Assembly (NCBI RefSeq): GCF_011634835.1
Contig: NZ_SIRP01000001.1
Location: 62,001-126,000 of the forward strand
Length of the DNA stretch: 64,000 nucleotides
From: Isoptericola sp. BMS4
Lineage (GTDB): Bacteria > Actinomycetota > Actinomycetes > Actinomycetales > Cellulomonadaceae
Direction: 5' to 3'
Shown here: positions 32,501 to 40,769 of the stretch, piece by piece
Numbering within the stretch: position 1 is the first letter of the stretch
Layout of the letters: every line of letters starts with the position of its first letter
Program-made: the position numbers and the translations under genes
The notes under the pieces: model-generated
Database searches by the model: none
The model's input: the letters and a program-made list of their open reading frames with translations, nothing else
What the model was told of the DNA's origin: nothing

Positions 32501-33457
32501 ATGGACCGCACCCGCACCGGCGCGCCCCGGGGCATCACCCGCCGCTCGGCCCTCACCGCGGCCGGAGCCCTCGGGGCGCTCGGCGCCGTCGCCACGGCCA
32601 CCGCCCCGGGTGCCGCCGCCACGACCCGCCCGCGCGACGAGCCCCTGATCGGGCGGGCGACGGGCCGCGACGTCCACGCGATGAGCTTCAACATCCGCTA
32701 CGACCGCGAGGGGTCGACCCGGCCCGGCGACGCCGACTACTGGCCGGAGCGTGCGCCCCTGGTGACGGCGTTCCTCGCGCTGGAGCAGCCCACGCTCCTC
32801 GGCGTGCAGGAGGCGGAGTTCCACCAGCTCGCCGCCGTCGAGGAGGGGCTCGGCCGGCACTACCGCACGGTCGGCTTCGGGCGTGACGGCGGCGCCGGCG
32901 GCGAGTACTCCGCGATCTTCTACGACGCGCGCCGGCTCACGCTGCTCTGGTGGGACCAGTACTGGCTGTCGGACACCCCCGAGGTGATCGGCTCGGCGAC
33001 GTGGGGCAACTCCGTCACCCGGATCGTCACCTGGGCCCGGTTCCGCGACGAGCGGACGGGCACCGAGCTCCTGCACGTCAACACGCACTTCGACCACCAG
33101 TCGGAGAACGCGCGCCTGCGCAGCGCGCGGGTCGTCGCGGCGCAGGTCGCCGAGGCGGGGCTGCCCGCCGTCGTCACCGGGGACTTCAACGCCGCCGCGG
33201 GGGCGTCCGCGCCGTACGACGCGCTCGTCGCCGAGGGCGGCCTGCTCGACACCTGGCGCGAGGCGGACGACCGGCTCACCCCCGAGGTGGGCACGTTCCC
33301 GAACTACGGCGAGCCCGACCCGGACGGCACCCGCATCGACTGGATCCTCGCCACGCCCGGCACGCGGGTGCGGGCCGCGACGATCAACACGTGGACGCAC
33401 GACGACCGGTACCCGAGCGATCACACTCCCGTCCAGGCCCTGCTCCGCCTCGGCTGA
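32501..33457 (+). CDS. Tat-exported endonuclease/exonuclease/phosphatase (EEP) family protein
   Basis: The product is 318 residues. A twin-arginine signal (GITRRSALTAAGALGALGAVA) directs folded export. The EEP fold shows SFNIRYD, L-L-G-V-Q-E (metal Glu), NTHFDH (His), TGDFNA (Asp-Asn), WILATPG and YPSDHTPV (final Asp-His). Such secreted members act as phosphodiesterases, nucleases or sphingomyelinase-like enzymes; this one cannot be assigned. AGGAGG lies 5 bases before the ATG. The 3' side is followed by a hairpin at 33577. Confidence 0.9.
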   Translation: MDRTRTGAPRGITRRSALTAAGALGALGAVATATAPGAAATTRPRDEPLIGRATGRDVHAMSFNIRYDREGSTRPGDADYWPERAPLVTAFLALEQPTLLGVQEAEFHQLAAVEEGLGRHYRTVGFGRDGGAGGEYSAIFYDARRLTLLWWDQYWLSDTPEVIGSATWGNSVTRIVTWARFRDERTGTELLHVNTHFDHQSENARLRSARVVAAQVAEAGLPAVVTGDFNAAAGASAPYDALVAEGGLLDTWREADDRLTPEVGTFPNYGEPDPDGTRIDWILATPGTRVRAATINTWTHDDRYPSDHTPVQALLRLG

Positions 33458-33576
33458 GACGGAGGTGCAGCGCAGGGTGGGGGCCGAGGAACGAGGCACC
33501 CGCCCGCAGCGGAACCGCAGGCTCAGCCGACGGAGAGCACCGGCTGAGACGAACACCATCGGCTGACCGACGGTGA

Positions 33577-33627
33577 GCGTCTCTGTTCGTCAGGGATGCA
33601 CGGTGGATACCTGACGAACAGAGACGC
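33577..33627. terminator. Perfect 18-bp inverted repeat
   Basis: Arms 33577-33594 (GCGTCTCTGTTCGTCAGG) and 33610-33627 with a 15-base loop. It lies between two plus-strand genes, 120 bases after the EEP stop and 7 before the hydrolase ATG. The preceding spacer holds degenerate copies of CGGCTGA and its complement (33449-33570). Confidence 0.7.
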
Positions 33628-33633
33628 GCACCG

Positions 33634-34548
33634 ATGAGTGCGGGCCTCCACAGCCGTCGGCACCGCATGACCCACGACATCGGACCCGCCGACGGCGACG
33701 CCCTCGGCCCGGAGCTGTTCGCGGAGGCCGACGGCGTCCGCCTCTGCTACCAGCACGTCGGCGACCCCGCTGACCCGACGGTGCTGCTGGTCGGCGGCGT
33801 GGGGTCCTCGATGGACTGGTGGCCTGCGGACCTCTGCGCCGCCTTCGCCGCCGCGGGACGGCACGTGGTGCGCTACGACCACCGCGACACCGGGCGCTCC
33901 ACCACCTGCCCGCCCGGGGAGCCGGACTACACCGGCCGGGACGTCACGGAGGACGCGCTGCGCGTGCTCGACGCGGTGGGCGTCCGGCGCGCGCACCTGG
34001 TCGGCCTGTCCATGGGCGGCGCCGTCGTGCAGGAGCTCGCGCTCGAGCACCCCGACCGCGTCGCGACCGCGACGCTCGTCGCCACGTCCCGGGCGTTCGA
34101 CGGCCCGCACGACGCGGCGCTGCCGCCGTCGTCCCCGGACCTCGACGGCCTCTGGGACGGCCCGCCGCCGGATCCCGCGGACACGGCGGCGCTCGTCGAG
34201 GCGTTCGTCGCCGAGGATCGGGCGCTCACCGGCCGCGGCCGGTTCAACGAGGCGCGCACCCGCGCCGTCGCGGCGCGCGCCGTCGCGCGGTCCGTCGACC
34301 CCACGGCCGGGGGCAACCACGTCGCCGCTTCCCCCGGGCGGCCGTTCACGGGAACGCTCGCGGAGCTCGCCGTGCCCACGCTCGTCGTGCACGGCACGGA
34401 GGACCCCCTGTTCCCGGGGCACGGCCCGGCGCTCGCCGCCGCGATCCCCGGCGCGCGGCTGCTGACGCTGGACGGCGTGGGCCACCAGGTGCCGCCGCCG
34501 GAGTCGTGGGACGTGCTGCTGCCCGCGCTGGTCCGGCACACGGCCTGA
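33634..34548 (+). CDS. Alpha/beta-fold hydrolase
   Basis: The product is 304 residues from ATG 33634; ATG 33667 (MTHDIGPADG) is as likely, since neither has a good ribosome site. Nucleophile elbow G-L-S-M-G-G, oxyanion region LVGGVGSSMDWW, acid in VHGTEDPLFP, and His in DGVGHQVPP. The family includes esterases, haloalkane dehalogenase-like and lipolytic enzymes; the substrate is unknown. A cytoplasmic protein without signal peptide. The 18-bp hairpin lies immediately upstream and could affect its translation if transcribed. Confidence 0.85.
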   Translation: MSAGLHSRRHRMTHDIGPADGDALGPELFAEADGVRLCYQHVGDPADPTVLLVGGVGSSMDWWPADLCAAFAAAGRHVVRYDHRDTGRSTTCPPGEPDYTGRDVTEDALRVLDAVGVRRAHLVGLSMGGAVVQELALEHPDRVATATLVATSRAFDGPHDAALPPSSPDLDGLWDGPPPDPADTAALVEAFVAEDRALTGRGRFNEARTRAVAARAVARSVDPTAGGNHVAASPGRPFTGTLAELAVPTLVVHGTEDPLFPGHGPALAAAIPGARLLTLDGVGHQVPPPESWDVLLPALVRHTA

Positions 34549-34560
34549 CCGCGGGGGGCG

Positions 34561-35706
34561 TCAGCGGGCGAGCGGCCGCACCTGGTCGAGCGGGGCCTGC
34601 AGCTCCGCCGACCCGCCGGCGGGCCGGAAGCCGAGCGCGACGTTGATGGCGAGCATCGGCCCGTTGGTCTCGTTGTTCCAGGTGGAGACGCGCCGCGCTT
34701 CCGGGCGCAGCCGGGCGTGCTCGCGCAGGTTGACGGCCTTGACGAGCATCCCCAGCCGGTGCCCGCGGTGCTCGGGCAGCACCACCGTGCTCTCCTGCTC
34801 GGTGAGCTCGGGCCGGTCGTGGGAGTCGATCAGCTCCGTCGTCGCGACGAGGGTGCCCGTCGCGACGTGCTCGGCCACCGTGACCAGCAGCGTCTTGCCC
34901 GCCTCGGCGAGCTTGACCTGCTCGGTGCGCACCCGCTCGGCGTCCCAGCGCTCGACCTCGAGGTCCAGGCCGCCGTTCGGCTCGTCCTCGGTGAGGCGCT
35001 GCTCCAGGGCCGCGTACTGGACGAGCCACTCCTCGGGGACCCCGTCGCTCCAGGTGTGCACGCGGTACGCGTCCCCGGCCCGTGCGGCGGCCTCGGCCGC
35101 GAAGCGCTCGGCGACGCCGTCCGGCAGCGGCAGATCGAGCACCGAGCGGCACGCCACGATCTCCAGGCCCAGCCCGGCCCGCCGGGCGAACCGCATGCCG
35201 GGCAGGTCGGCGGACACCAGCCCGTCGCCCTCGCGGGGCACCATCGCGTCCGGGGCTCCCGCCGCGGGCTCGGTGGCGAACTCCACCTCGGCGAAGAGCG
35301 TCGTGCGTCCTTCCGTGAGCGCCACGCGGCGCAGCCGGTCGGCCAGGGCGCCGCCGATGCCGCGGCGCCGGTGCGACGGGAGCACGGCGACCCGCGCGAC
35401 GGCGAGGTGCCGGTTGTCCCGCACGGGCAGCATGAGGACGCCGTGCCCGACGACGCGCGGCGTCCCGCCGTCGCCGGGGTCCTCCACGGCGACGAGGCGG
35501 TGCCGGCGCGCGTGCTCCTGGTGGCGGTCGCTCACGAGGACGTCGACCGCGGGCGGGGCGAAGTCGTCGTGGCCGAGGTCCGCGAGCGCGACGGCGCGCT
35601 CGACCGCGGCGACGCCGTGGTAGGTCCAGGCGTCCGGGGCGTCGAGCGAGTCGGCGCGCGGCGGCTCGACGACGCGCCACGCGGGCGGGGCAGGTGCGGT
35701 GGTCAT
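34561..35706 (-). CDS. Tandem GNAT-domain acetyltransferase
   Basis: The product is 381 residues. The first GNAT domain (about 5-210) has the acetyl-CoA loop V-A-V-L-P-S-H-R-R-R-G-I-G-G-A-L. The second (about 215-375) has V-V-L-P-E-H-R-G-H-R-L-G-M-L-V-K and the C-terminal N-N-E-T-N-G-P-M-L-A-I-N-V-A-L-G-F. The double-GNAT layout is like mycothiol synthase and Eis-like enzymes; the specific acceptor is unknown. It is convergent with the hydrolase (12 bases). Confidence 0.87.
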   Translation of the reverse strand: MTTAPAPPAWRVVEPPRADSLDAPDAWTYHGVAAVERAVALADLGHDDFAPPAVDVLVSDRHQEHARRHRLVAVEDPGDGGTPRVVGHGVLMLPVRDNRHLAVARVAVLPSHRRRGIGGALADRLRRVALTEGRTTLFAEVEFATEPAAGAPDAMVPREGDGLVSADLPGMRFARRAGLGLEIVACRSVLDLPLPDGVAERFAAEAAARAGDAYRVHTWSDGVPEEWLVQYAALEQRLTEDEPNGGLDLEVERWDAERVRTEQVKLAEAGKTLLVTVAEHVATGTLVATTELIDSHDRPELTEQESTVVLPEHRGHRLGMLVKAVNLREHARLRPEARRVSTWNNETNGPMLAINVALGFRPAGGSAELQAPLDQVRPLAR

Positions 35707-35775
35707 GTCCCCACGGTGCTCCCGGCCCCGCCCGCGCGCCACGGTATTTCCGGCCGGCTCGGCCGAACCACCGCG

Positions 35776-36771
35776 TCAGCCGGCGAGCAGCTCCAGGGTG
35801 TCGACGACCCGGTGCGAGAAGCCCCACTCGTTGTCGTACCAGGCGACGACCTTCACGTGCCGGCCGTCGACCCGCGTGAGGGCCGAGTCGAAGACCGCCG
35901 AGGCGGGGCGGCCGGTGATGTCGCTGGAGACCAGCGGCTCCTCGGTGTACTCGAGGATCCCCATGAGGGGCCCGTCGGCCGCAGCGCGGTAGGCGGCGAG
36001 CACGTCGTCGCGAGAGACCTCGCGCGCCACGGTCGTGTTCAGCTCGACGAGCGACCCGACGGGCACGGGCACCCGGATCGAGTCGCCGGAGAGGCGGCCG
36101 TCCAACCGAGGCAGCACCAGCCCGATCGCCTTCGCGGCGCCCGTCGTGGTGGGCGCGATGTTCACCGCCGCCGCGCGGGCGCGGCGCAGGTCGCGGTGGG
36201 GCCCGTCCTGCAGGTTCTGCTCCTGGGTGTAGGCGTGCACCGTCGTCATGAAGCCGTGCTCGATGCCGGCCAGGTCGTCGAGCACGGCGGCCAGGGGCGC
36301 GAGCGCGTTCGTGGTGCACGAGGCGTTCGAGACGACGGTGTGCGCGGCCGGGTCGTAGACGTCGGTGTTCACGCCGTAGGCGAGGGTGACGTCGGCGCCG
36401 GACGACGGCGCGCTGACCAGCACGCGGCGGGCCCCGGCGTCGAGGTGGGCGCGGGCGTCGGCCGCGGCCGTGAAGCGGCCCGTGGCCTCCAGCGCCACGT
36501 CGACGCCGAGGTCGGCCCACGGCAGGGACCGGGGATCACGCTCGGCCAGCACCGCGATGCGGCGGCCGTCGACCACCAGGTCGGTGCCGTCGACGTCGAC
36601 GGGCCGGTCGAGCCGGCCCAGCGAGCTGTCGTGGGCGAGCAGGTGGGCGAGCGTCTCGATGGGGGCGAGGTCGTTGATCGCGACGACGTCGAGGTCGCTG
36701 CCGCGCTCGATGAGGGCACGCAGGGTGTTGCGGCCGATGCGGCCGAAGCCGTTGATGGCGATGCGGGTCAT
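35776..36771 (-). CDS. gap: Glyceraldehyde-3-phosphate dehydrogenase, type I
   Basis: The product is 331 residues. INGFGRIGRNTLRAL binds NAD; catalytic Cys152 in SNASCTTN and His179 in TTVHAYT; WYDNEWGFSHR closes the domain. It converts glyceraldehyde 3-phosphate to 1,3-bisphosphoglycerate. The gene is alone rather than in a gap-pgk-tpi cluster, so it may be a second isozyme; cofactor preference is not certain. The ATG is at 36771. The upstream spacer holds a 33-bp tandem repeat. Confidence 0.93.
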   Translation of the reverse strand: MTRIAINGFGRIGRNTLRALIERGSDLDVVAINDLAPIETLAHLLAHDSSLGRLDRPVDVDGTDLVVDGRRIAVLAERDPRSLPWADLGVDVALEATGRFTAAADARAHLDAGARRVLVSAPSSGADVTLAYGVNTDVYDPAAHTVVSNASCTTNALAPLAAVLDDLAGIEHGFMTTVHAYTQEQNLQDGPHRDLRRARAAAVNIAPTTTGAAKAIGLVLPRLDGRLSGDSIRVPVPVGSLVELNTTVAREVSRDDVLAAYRAAADGPLMGILEYTEEPLVSSDITGRPASAVFDSALTRVDGRHVKVVAWYDNEWGFSHRVVDTLELLAG

Positions 36772-36860
36772 GGAGTGTTCCCCTCTCTGGGCCGATCTCT
36801 GTGTCGGGCTCCATGCTCGGCGTCCGCCGGCACCGCGGACAGTGGCGCGAGCGCCCCGGT

Positions 36861-36922
36861 GCGCAAGGATCTCGCCCGATGTTTCGCCACCGGGCGCAAG
36901 GATCTCGCCACCGGGCGGGAAG
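36861..36922. repeat. Two-copy tandem repeat with 33-bp period
   Basis: GCGCAAGGATCTCGCC occurs at 36861-36876 and 36894-36909; TCGCCACCGGGCG occurs at about 36884 and 36905 as a second overlapping repeat. It lies in the spacer between gap (start 36771) and the AraC-type gene (end 36938), both on the minus strand. Confidence 0.75.
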
Positions 36923-36937
36923 TGCCCGGGCCGGTAG

Positions 36938-37882
36938 TCACGCCGAGAACGTGTGCCGGTACTCCGTGGGCGACGTGCCGAGGATCCGCTGGAAGTGCAG
37001 GCGCAGGTTCGCCCCGGACCCGAGACCGACGCGATGCGCGATCTGCTCCACCCCCAGGTCGGTGCGCTCCAGCAGCTCGCGGGCCACGTCCACCCGCGCC
37101 CGCAGCACCCACTGCATCGGGGTGTAGCCCGTGTCCTCCACGAACCTCCGGGAGAACGTCCGCGGCGACACCCGCGCGTGCCGCGCGAGCGTCTCCAGCG
37201 TCAGGCGCTCCGCGAGGTGCCGTAGCGCCCACTCGCGGGTGCTCGCGAACACGTCGCCGAGCGGCTCGGGCACGCTGCGCGGCACGTACTGCGCCTGGCC
37301 CCCGCTGCGGTACGGAGCCGCAACCAGCCGGCGCGCCACGTGGTTCGAGGTGCCGACGCCGTGGTCGCGCCGCACCAGGTGGAGGCACAGGTCGATCCCG
37401 GACGCCGCGCCCGCCGAGGTGAGCACGTCGCCCTCGTCGACGAACAGCACGTTCTCGTCCACCCGGACGTGCGGGAACCGCTCGGCGAGCGCCCGCGTGT
37501 AGTGCCAGTGGGTCGTGGCCCCCTTGCCGTCGAGCAGCCCCGCGGCCGCGAGCGCGAACGCCCCCGTCGAGATGGCCGCGAGCCTCGCACCGCGCGCGTG
37601 GGCGGCCCTCAGGGCGTCGACGACCGCGCCGGGTGGCGCCGTCGTCGCAGGGGCGCGGTAGCCGGGGACGAACACCGTGTCGGCGTGCTCCAGCGCCTCC
37701 AGCCCGTCGGCCACGTGGTAGGCGAGGCCGTCGCCGCCGGTGACCAGGCCCGGCGCCGCGCCGCACACCCGCACCTCGTACGGCATGCTCGGCCGGTGGG
37801 AGAACACCTGGGCGGGGATCCCGACGTCGAGCGGCTTCGCACCGTCGAGCACGAGCACGGCGACGAGGTGGTTCGCGCTCAT
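36938..37882 (-). CDS. GlxA-type AraC-family regulator (DJ-1/PfpI sensor domain)
   Basis: The product is 314 residues. A DJ-1/PfpI-like domain (about 5-190) is fused to two AraC HTHs (about 215-312: LTLETLARHARVSPRTFSRRF; LGVEQIAHRVGLGSGANLRLHF). The nucleophile-elbow Cys of active DJ-1 proteins is replaced (AISTGAFAL), so the domain is a sensor. ATG 37882 overlaps the TGA of the AlkZ-like gene (ATGA), so the two are coupled. A much longer open frame to 40495 is chance. Confidence 0.9.
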   Translation of the reverse strand: MSANHLVAVLVLDGAKPLDVGIPAQVFSHRPSMPYEVRVCGAAPGLVTGGDGLAYHVADGLEALEHADTVFVPGYRAPATTAPPGAVVDALRAAHARGARLAAISTGAFALAAAGLLDGKGATTHWHYTRALAERFPHVRVDENVLFVDEGDVLTSAGAASGIDLCLHLVRRDHGVGTSNHVARRLVAAPYRSGGQAQYVPRSVPEPLGDVFASTREWALRHLAERLTLETLARHARVSPRTFSRRFVEDTGYTPMQWVLRARVDVARELLERTDLGVEQIAHRVGLGSGANLRLHFQRILGTSPTEYRHTFSA

Positions 37883-39078
37883 CGCGCCTCGCCGAGCCGC
37901 CGCACCTCGGCCGCGTCGGGGAGCTTCGCCCACCAGTGGTCGTACCGCCGGTACGGGTGCGGGTCGCGGCCGGCGAGCATGCCCGCCAGGGAGGATGCCT
38001 CCGCGTCCAGCGCCGCCCACGCGTCGTCGGGCAGCGGCCGGAAGGCGGACGCCTCGACGACGGGGGCGCCGTCGGCCCCCTCGACCGTGCGCCAGACCCC
38101 CGCCACGTAGCCGTCGACGAGCAGCGTCGGCAGCACGTCGCCGTTGACGCGGGTCACGAGCCTGCGGTACTTGGGCGGGATGATCCGGCCGCGGTCGACG
38201 TACGCCAGCAGGGCGTTGTCCCACATCCCCAGCAGCCGCGGCGGGGCCGGGGCGTCGGCGGGCGGGCGGGGCGCCCCGGGGACGTCGTGCAGCGCCGTGC
38301 CGTCGGGCCCCTCCAGCACGTCGAGCTCGCCGGCCAGGGCCGCGACGGCGGCGCGCGCCCGCGACCGCTGCACCGTGAGGAAGTGCGCGACGTCCGCGAC
38401 CGATGCCGGCCCGAAGGCCTCCAGGTAGCGGCGCACGAGCGGCACGAGCGCGTCGTCGGGGTCGCCGGTCAGCCCCGTGCCGGTGAGGCGCGGGTCGTCC
38501 AGCCCCGGGGCCGGTACCCAGGAGACCCGGGCCGGGAACGACCAGGGGTCGCCCGTGGGCGCGTGCACGAACGGCCCGTAGTGCCGCAGCGCCCACCAGG
38601 CCCGCTTGCCGCCGCCCGGGTGCTGCTCCTCGATCCAGGCGACGAGGTCGTCGGTGGTGCGGGGGCGGTCGAGCCGCGCGAGCAGGCCCGGCTGGAGGGC
38701 GTCGGCGTCGGCCGCCGTCAGGCCCGTCTCGGTGAACCGGCGGTCGGCGAGCCGCGCCCCGCGCAACGACGGCTGCATCGCCGTGCGGAAGCGGGGATGG
38801 TCGCGGGCGTGCACCGTGTGCAGCGTGATGCGCAGCGACGTCCCGCGCACGAGCTCCCGGTCGGCGTAGGCGGCGTCCAGCGCGGCGGGGTCGAACCCGT
38901 CCACCCGGTTCCACAGCGCCAGGTACGGGGAGGCGGGGTGCTGCGCCTGGAGCGCCACGACGCGCCGTACCACGCCCGCGAGGCCGTCGCCGTCGGCGGG
39001 CCGTTCGCGGCCCAGCAGGAGCTGCCGGGCGAGCGTGGCCCGGTTGAGCTCGCGCGCGGTGAGAGGTTCGGCACCCAT
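37879..39078 (-). CDS. AlkZ/YcaQ-type (HTH_42) DNA glycosylase-like protein
   Basis: The product is 399 residues of the winged-helix HTH_42 family. The Q-x-Q catalytic motif of AlkZ and YcaQ is present as LQAQ (Gln44, Gln46), at nearly the same position as in characterised members. Other family blocks: L-W-N-R, R-G-T-S-L-R-I-T-L-H-T-V-H, PGLDDPRL, DNALLAYVDRGRIIP and LVDGYVAGVW. Enzymes of this family remove bulky or crosslinked alkylated bases. Translationally coupled to a GlxA-like regulator, an unusual partner. ATG 39078 is chosen where the family N-terminus begins. Confidence 0.85.
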   Translation of the reverse strand: MGAEPLTARELNRATLARQLLLGRERPADGDGLAGVVRRVVALQAQHPASPYLALWNRVDGFDPAALDAAYADRELVRGTSLRITLHTVHARDHPRFRTAMQPSLRGARLADRRFTETGLTAADADALQPGLLARLDRPRTTDDLVAWIEEQHPGGGKRAWWALRHYGPFVHAPTGDPWSFPARVSWVPAPGLDDPRLTGTGLTGDPDDALVPLVRRYLEAFGPASVADVAHFLTVQRSRARAAVAALAGELDVLEGPDGTALHDVPGAPRPPADAPAPPRLLGMWDNALLAYVDRGRIIPPKYRRLVTRVNGDVLPTLLVDGYVAGVWRTVEGADGAPVVEASAFRPLPDDAWAALDAEASSLAGMLAGRDPHPYRRYDHWWAKLPDAAEVRRLGEAR

Positions 39079-39141
39079 GGCCCGAGCATCGCAGCCCCGT
39101 CCGACAAGGCCCGCGTTCTGACAAACGCGCCCCTGTGCGGC

Positions 39142-39147
39142 TACCGT
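39142..39147 (+). promoter_or_regulatory. Leaderless promoter -10 of the GNAT gene
   Basis: TACCGT is followed by 7 bases and ATG 39155; no ribosome site is seen. Confidence 0.55.
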
Positions 39148-39154
39148 CTCCCTG

Positions 39155-39700
39155 ATGACGACCGAGACCCCGCTGCCGGTGACCACGGACAGGCTGGTCC
39201 TGCGTGCCCACCGGCACGAGGACCTCGACGCGCTGCACGCGTACTACTCGGACCCCGAGGTGTCGCGGTACCTGCTCGAGGACGCCTGGACGCCCGAGGA
39301 GGCCGAGCTCCAGCTCGCGAAGCGGATCGCCCGCACGGGGATCCGCGAACCCGGGTCCGCGCTGGCCCTGGTCGTGGAGCACGAGGAGACGGTGGTCGGC
39401 GACGTCGTGCTGTGGACGACGGGCGACACCACCTCGCGCGGCGAGATCGGCTGGGTGTTCCACCCGGACCACACCGGGCGGGGGTTCGCCACCGAGGCGG
39501 TGCGCGCCGTGCTCGGCCTGGCGTTCGACTTCTACCGGATGCACCGCGTCGTCGCCCAGCTCGACGCCCGCAACGAGCGCTCGGCGCTCCTGTGCGAGCG
39601 GGTCGGGATGCGCCGCGAGGGGCACCTGCGCCAGGACTGGTGGTCCAAGGGCGAGTGGACCGACACCCTCGTCTTCGGCCTGCTCGCCTCCGAGCGCTGA
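39155..39700 (+). CDS. RimJ/RimL-type GNAT acetyltransferase
   Basis: The product is 181 residues, full family length. Start LPVTTDRLVLRAHRHEDLDAL and acetyl-CoA motif GWVFHPDHTGRGFATEAVRAVL, with the C-terminal NERSALLCERVGMRREGHLRQDWW. It acetylates an amino group of a protein or small molecule; the target is unknown. Divergent from the AlkZ-like gene and ended by a 31-bp inverted repeat. Confidence 0.9.
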   Translation: MTTETPLPVTTDRLVLRAHRHEDLDALHAYYSDPEVSRYLLEDAWTPEEAELQLAKRIARTGIREPGSALALVVEHEETVVGDVVLWTTGDTTSRGEIGWVFHPDHTGRGFATEAVRAVLGLAFDFYRMHRVVAQLDARNERSALLCERVGMRREGHLRQDWWSKGEWTDTLVFGLLASER

Positions 39701-39717
39701 CCCACCAGGCCCCCTCC

Positions 39718-39782
39718 CTGCCGAACATGTGGTTCGTCCGGGACTCGGGGTCCGAGTCCCGGACGAACCACATGTTCGGCAG
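39718..39782. terminator. Perfect 31-bp inverted repeat between convergent genes
   Basis: Arms 39718-39748 and 39752-39782 pair without mismatch around a 3-base loop, the longest stem in the window. It begins 18 bases after the GNAT stop and ends 16 before the NmrA-like gene stop. It fits a bidirectional terminator, but the extreme length and perfection are unusual. Confidence 0.85.
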
Positions 39783-39797
39783 CCGGGAAGGACATGG

Positions 39798-40592
39798 TCA
39801 GCCGGCCGTGCGGACGCGCTCGGCGAGGAACACCGCCCACGTCTGCCTGCCGACGGCGCGGTCGGGCGCCAGGTTGGCGCCCGCGGCGTAGGCGCGTGAC
39901 GCCGCCCCCGGCACCCGGACGGGCACCGTCGGCCGGCGCGACCCGGCCGCGCGGAGGTAGGCCCGGAGCAGGTCGCGGAAGGTGTGGACCTCCGGGCCGG
40001 CCACGTCGGGCACCCGCCCCCGAGGGGCGCCGAGCGCGAGCTCCGCCACGCGGGCCGCGACCTCGTCCGCCGCGATCGGCTGCGCCTTCCACCCGGTGGG
40101 CGCGGGCAGCACGGGCAGCCTCGCGAGGGTGCGGGCGGCGCCGAGCACGAGCTCGTGGAACTGCGTGGCGCGCAGGTTCGTCCACGGCAGCCCGGCCCCT
40201 TCCAGCACCCGCTCGGCGGCGGCCTTGTCCGCCATGTACCCCAGCGCCCGCCGGTCGAGGGCCGAGCGCACCGGCACCAGCTCGGCGCCCACCACGGAGA
40301 CGTTGACCAGGTGCGGCGTCTCCCCCGCGTCGCGGATCGCCCGGACCAGCGCCGACGCCACGGACGCGTTGTGCCGCTCGTCGCCCGCCAGGTGGACGAC
40401 GACGTCGGCGCCCCGCACGGCCTCGGCCAGGCCCTCGCCGGTCCCCCAGTCGCCGACGACGTGCTCCACGCCGTCCCCGGAGGCGTGCGGGCCACGGCTC
40501 AGCACCCGGACCTCCACGTCCGCCGTCCGCAGCCGCGGCACCACCAGCGAGCCCAGCGTGCCCGTCCCGCCCGTCACGAGGATGCGCGTCAT
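39798..40592 (-). CDS. NmrA-like NAD(P)-binding SDR-family protein
   Basis: The product is 264 residues. The Rossmann motif is T-G-G-T-G-T-L-G (8-15), then VVHLAGDERHN, ATQFHELVL and PIAADEVAARVAELAL. The pattern matches atypical extended SDR or NmrA-like proteins, which are oxidoreductases or redox sensors. The ATG at 40592 has AAGGA 8 bases upstream; the longer frame is rejected. It is alone on its transcript, between two inverted repeats. Confidence 0.87.
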   Translation of the reverse strand: MTRILVTGGTGTLGSLVVPRLRTADVEVRVLSRGPHASGDGVEHVVGDWGTGEGLAEAVRGADVVVHLAGDERHNASVASALVRAIRDAGETPHLVNVSVVGAELVPVRSALDRRALGYMADKAAAERVLEGAGLPWTNLRATQFHELVLGAARTLARLPVLPAPTGWKAQPIAADEVAARVAELALGAPRGRVPDVAGPEVHTFRDLLRAYLRAAGSRRPTVPVRVPGAASRAYAAGANLAPDRAVGRQTWAVFLAERVRTAG

Positions 40593-40676
40593 CGGTCGTC
40601 CTTCCTTCTCGTGGTCCCGCGGGACACCTTGCCCCACCCTCGACGGGGCGTCGCGCCCGGACGTGACGGCGGACGC

Positions 40677-40717
40677 GACGACGGGGTGGAACCGTGGTCC
40701 GGTTCCACCCCGTCGTC
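40677..40717. terminator. Perfect 18-bp inverted repeat
   Basis: Arms GACGACGGGGTGGAACCG (40677-40694) and its complement (40700-40717), loop 5 bases. It lies 53 bases beyond the end of the channel gene (minus strand) and before the NmrA-like gene, so it would terminate the channel transcript. Confidence 0.75.
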
Positions 40718-40769
40718 CTTGCACGAGGCGCGGGGAGCTAGGACGCGCCTCGGGTACCGCCTGCGGTCG

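Noticed and set aside
33458-33576. Possible small gene or repeat array after the EEP gene
   Set aside because: Only degenerate CGGCTGA-type words are present; no frame has a start, ribosome site and conserved sequence.
36938-40495. An 1185-residue apparent fusion ending in the AraC-type regulator
   Set aside because: The upstream two thirds are out-of-frame shadow of the AlkZ-like and NmrA-like genes; the conserved regulator starts at 37882 with an ATGA overlap.
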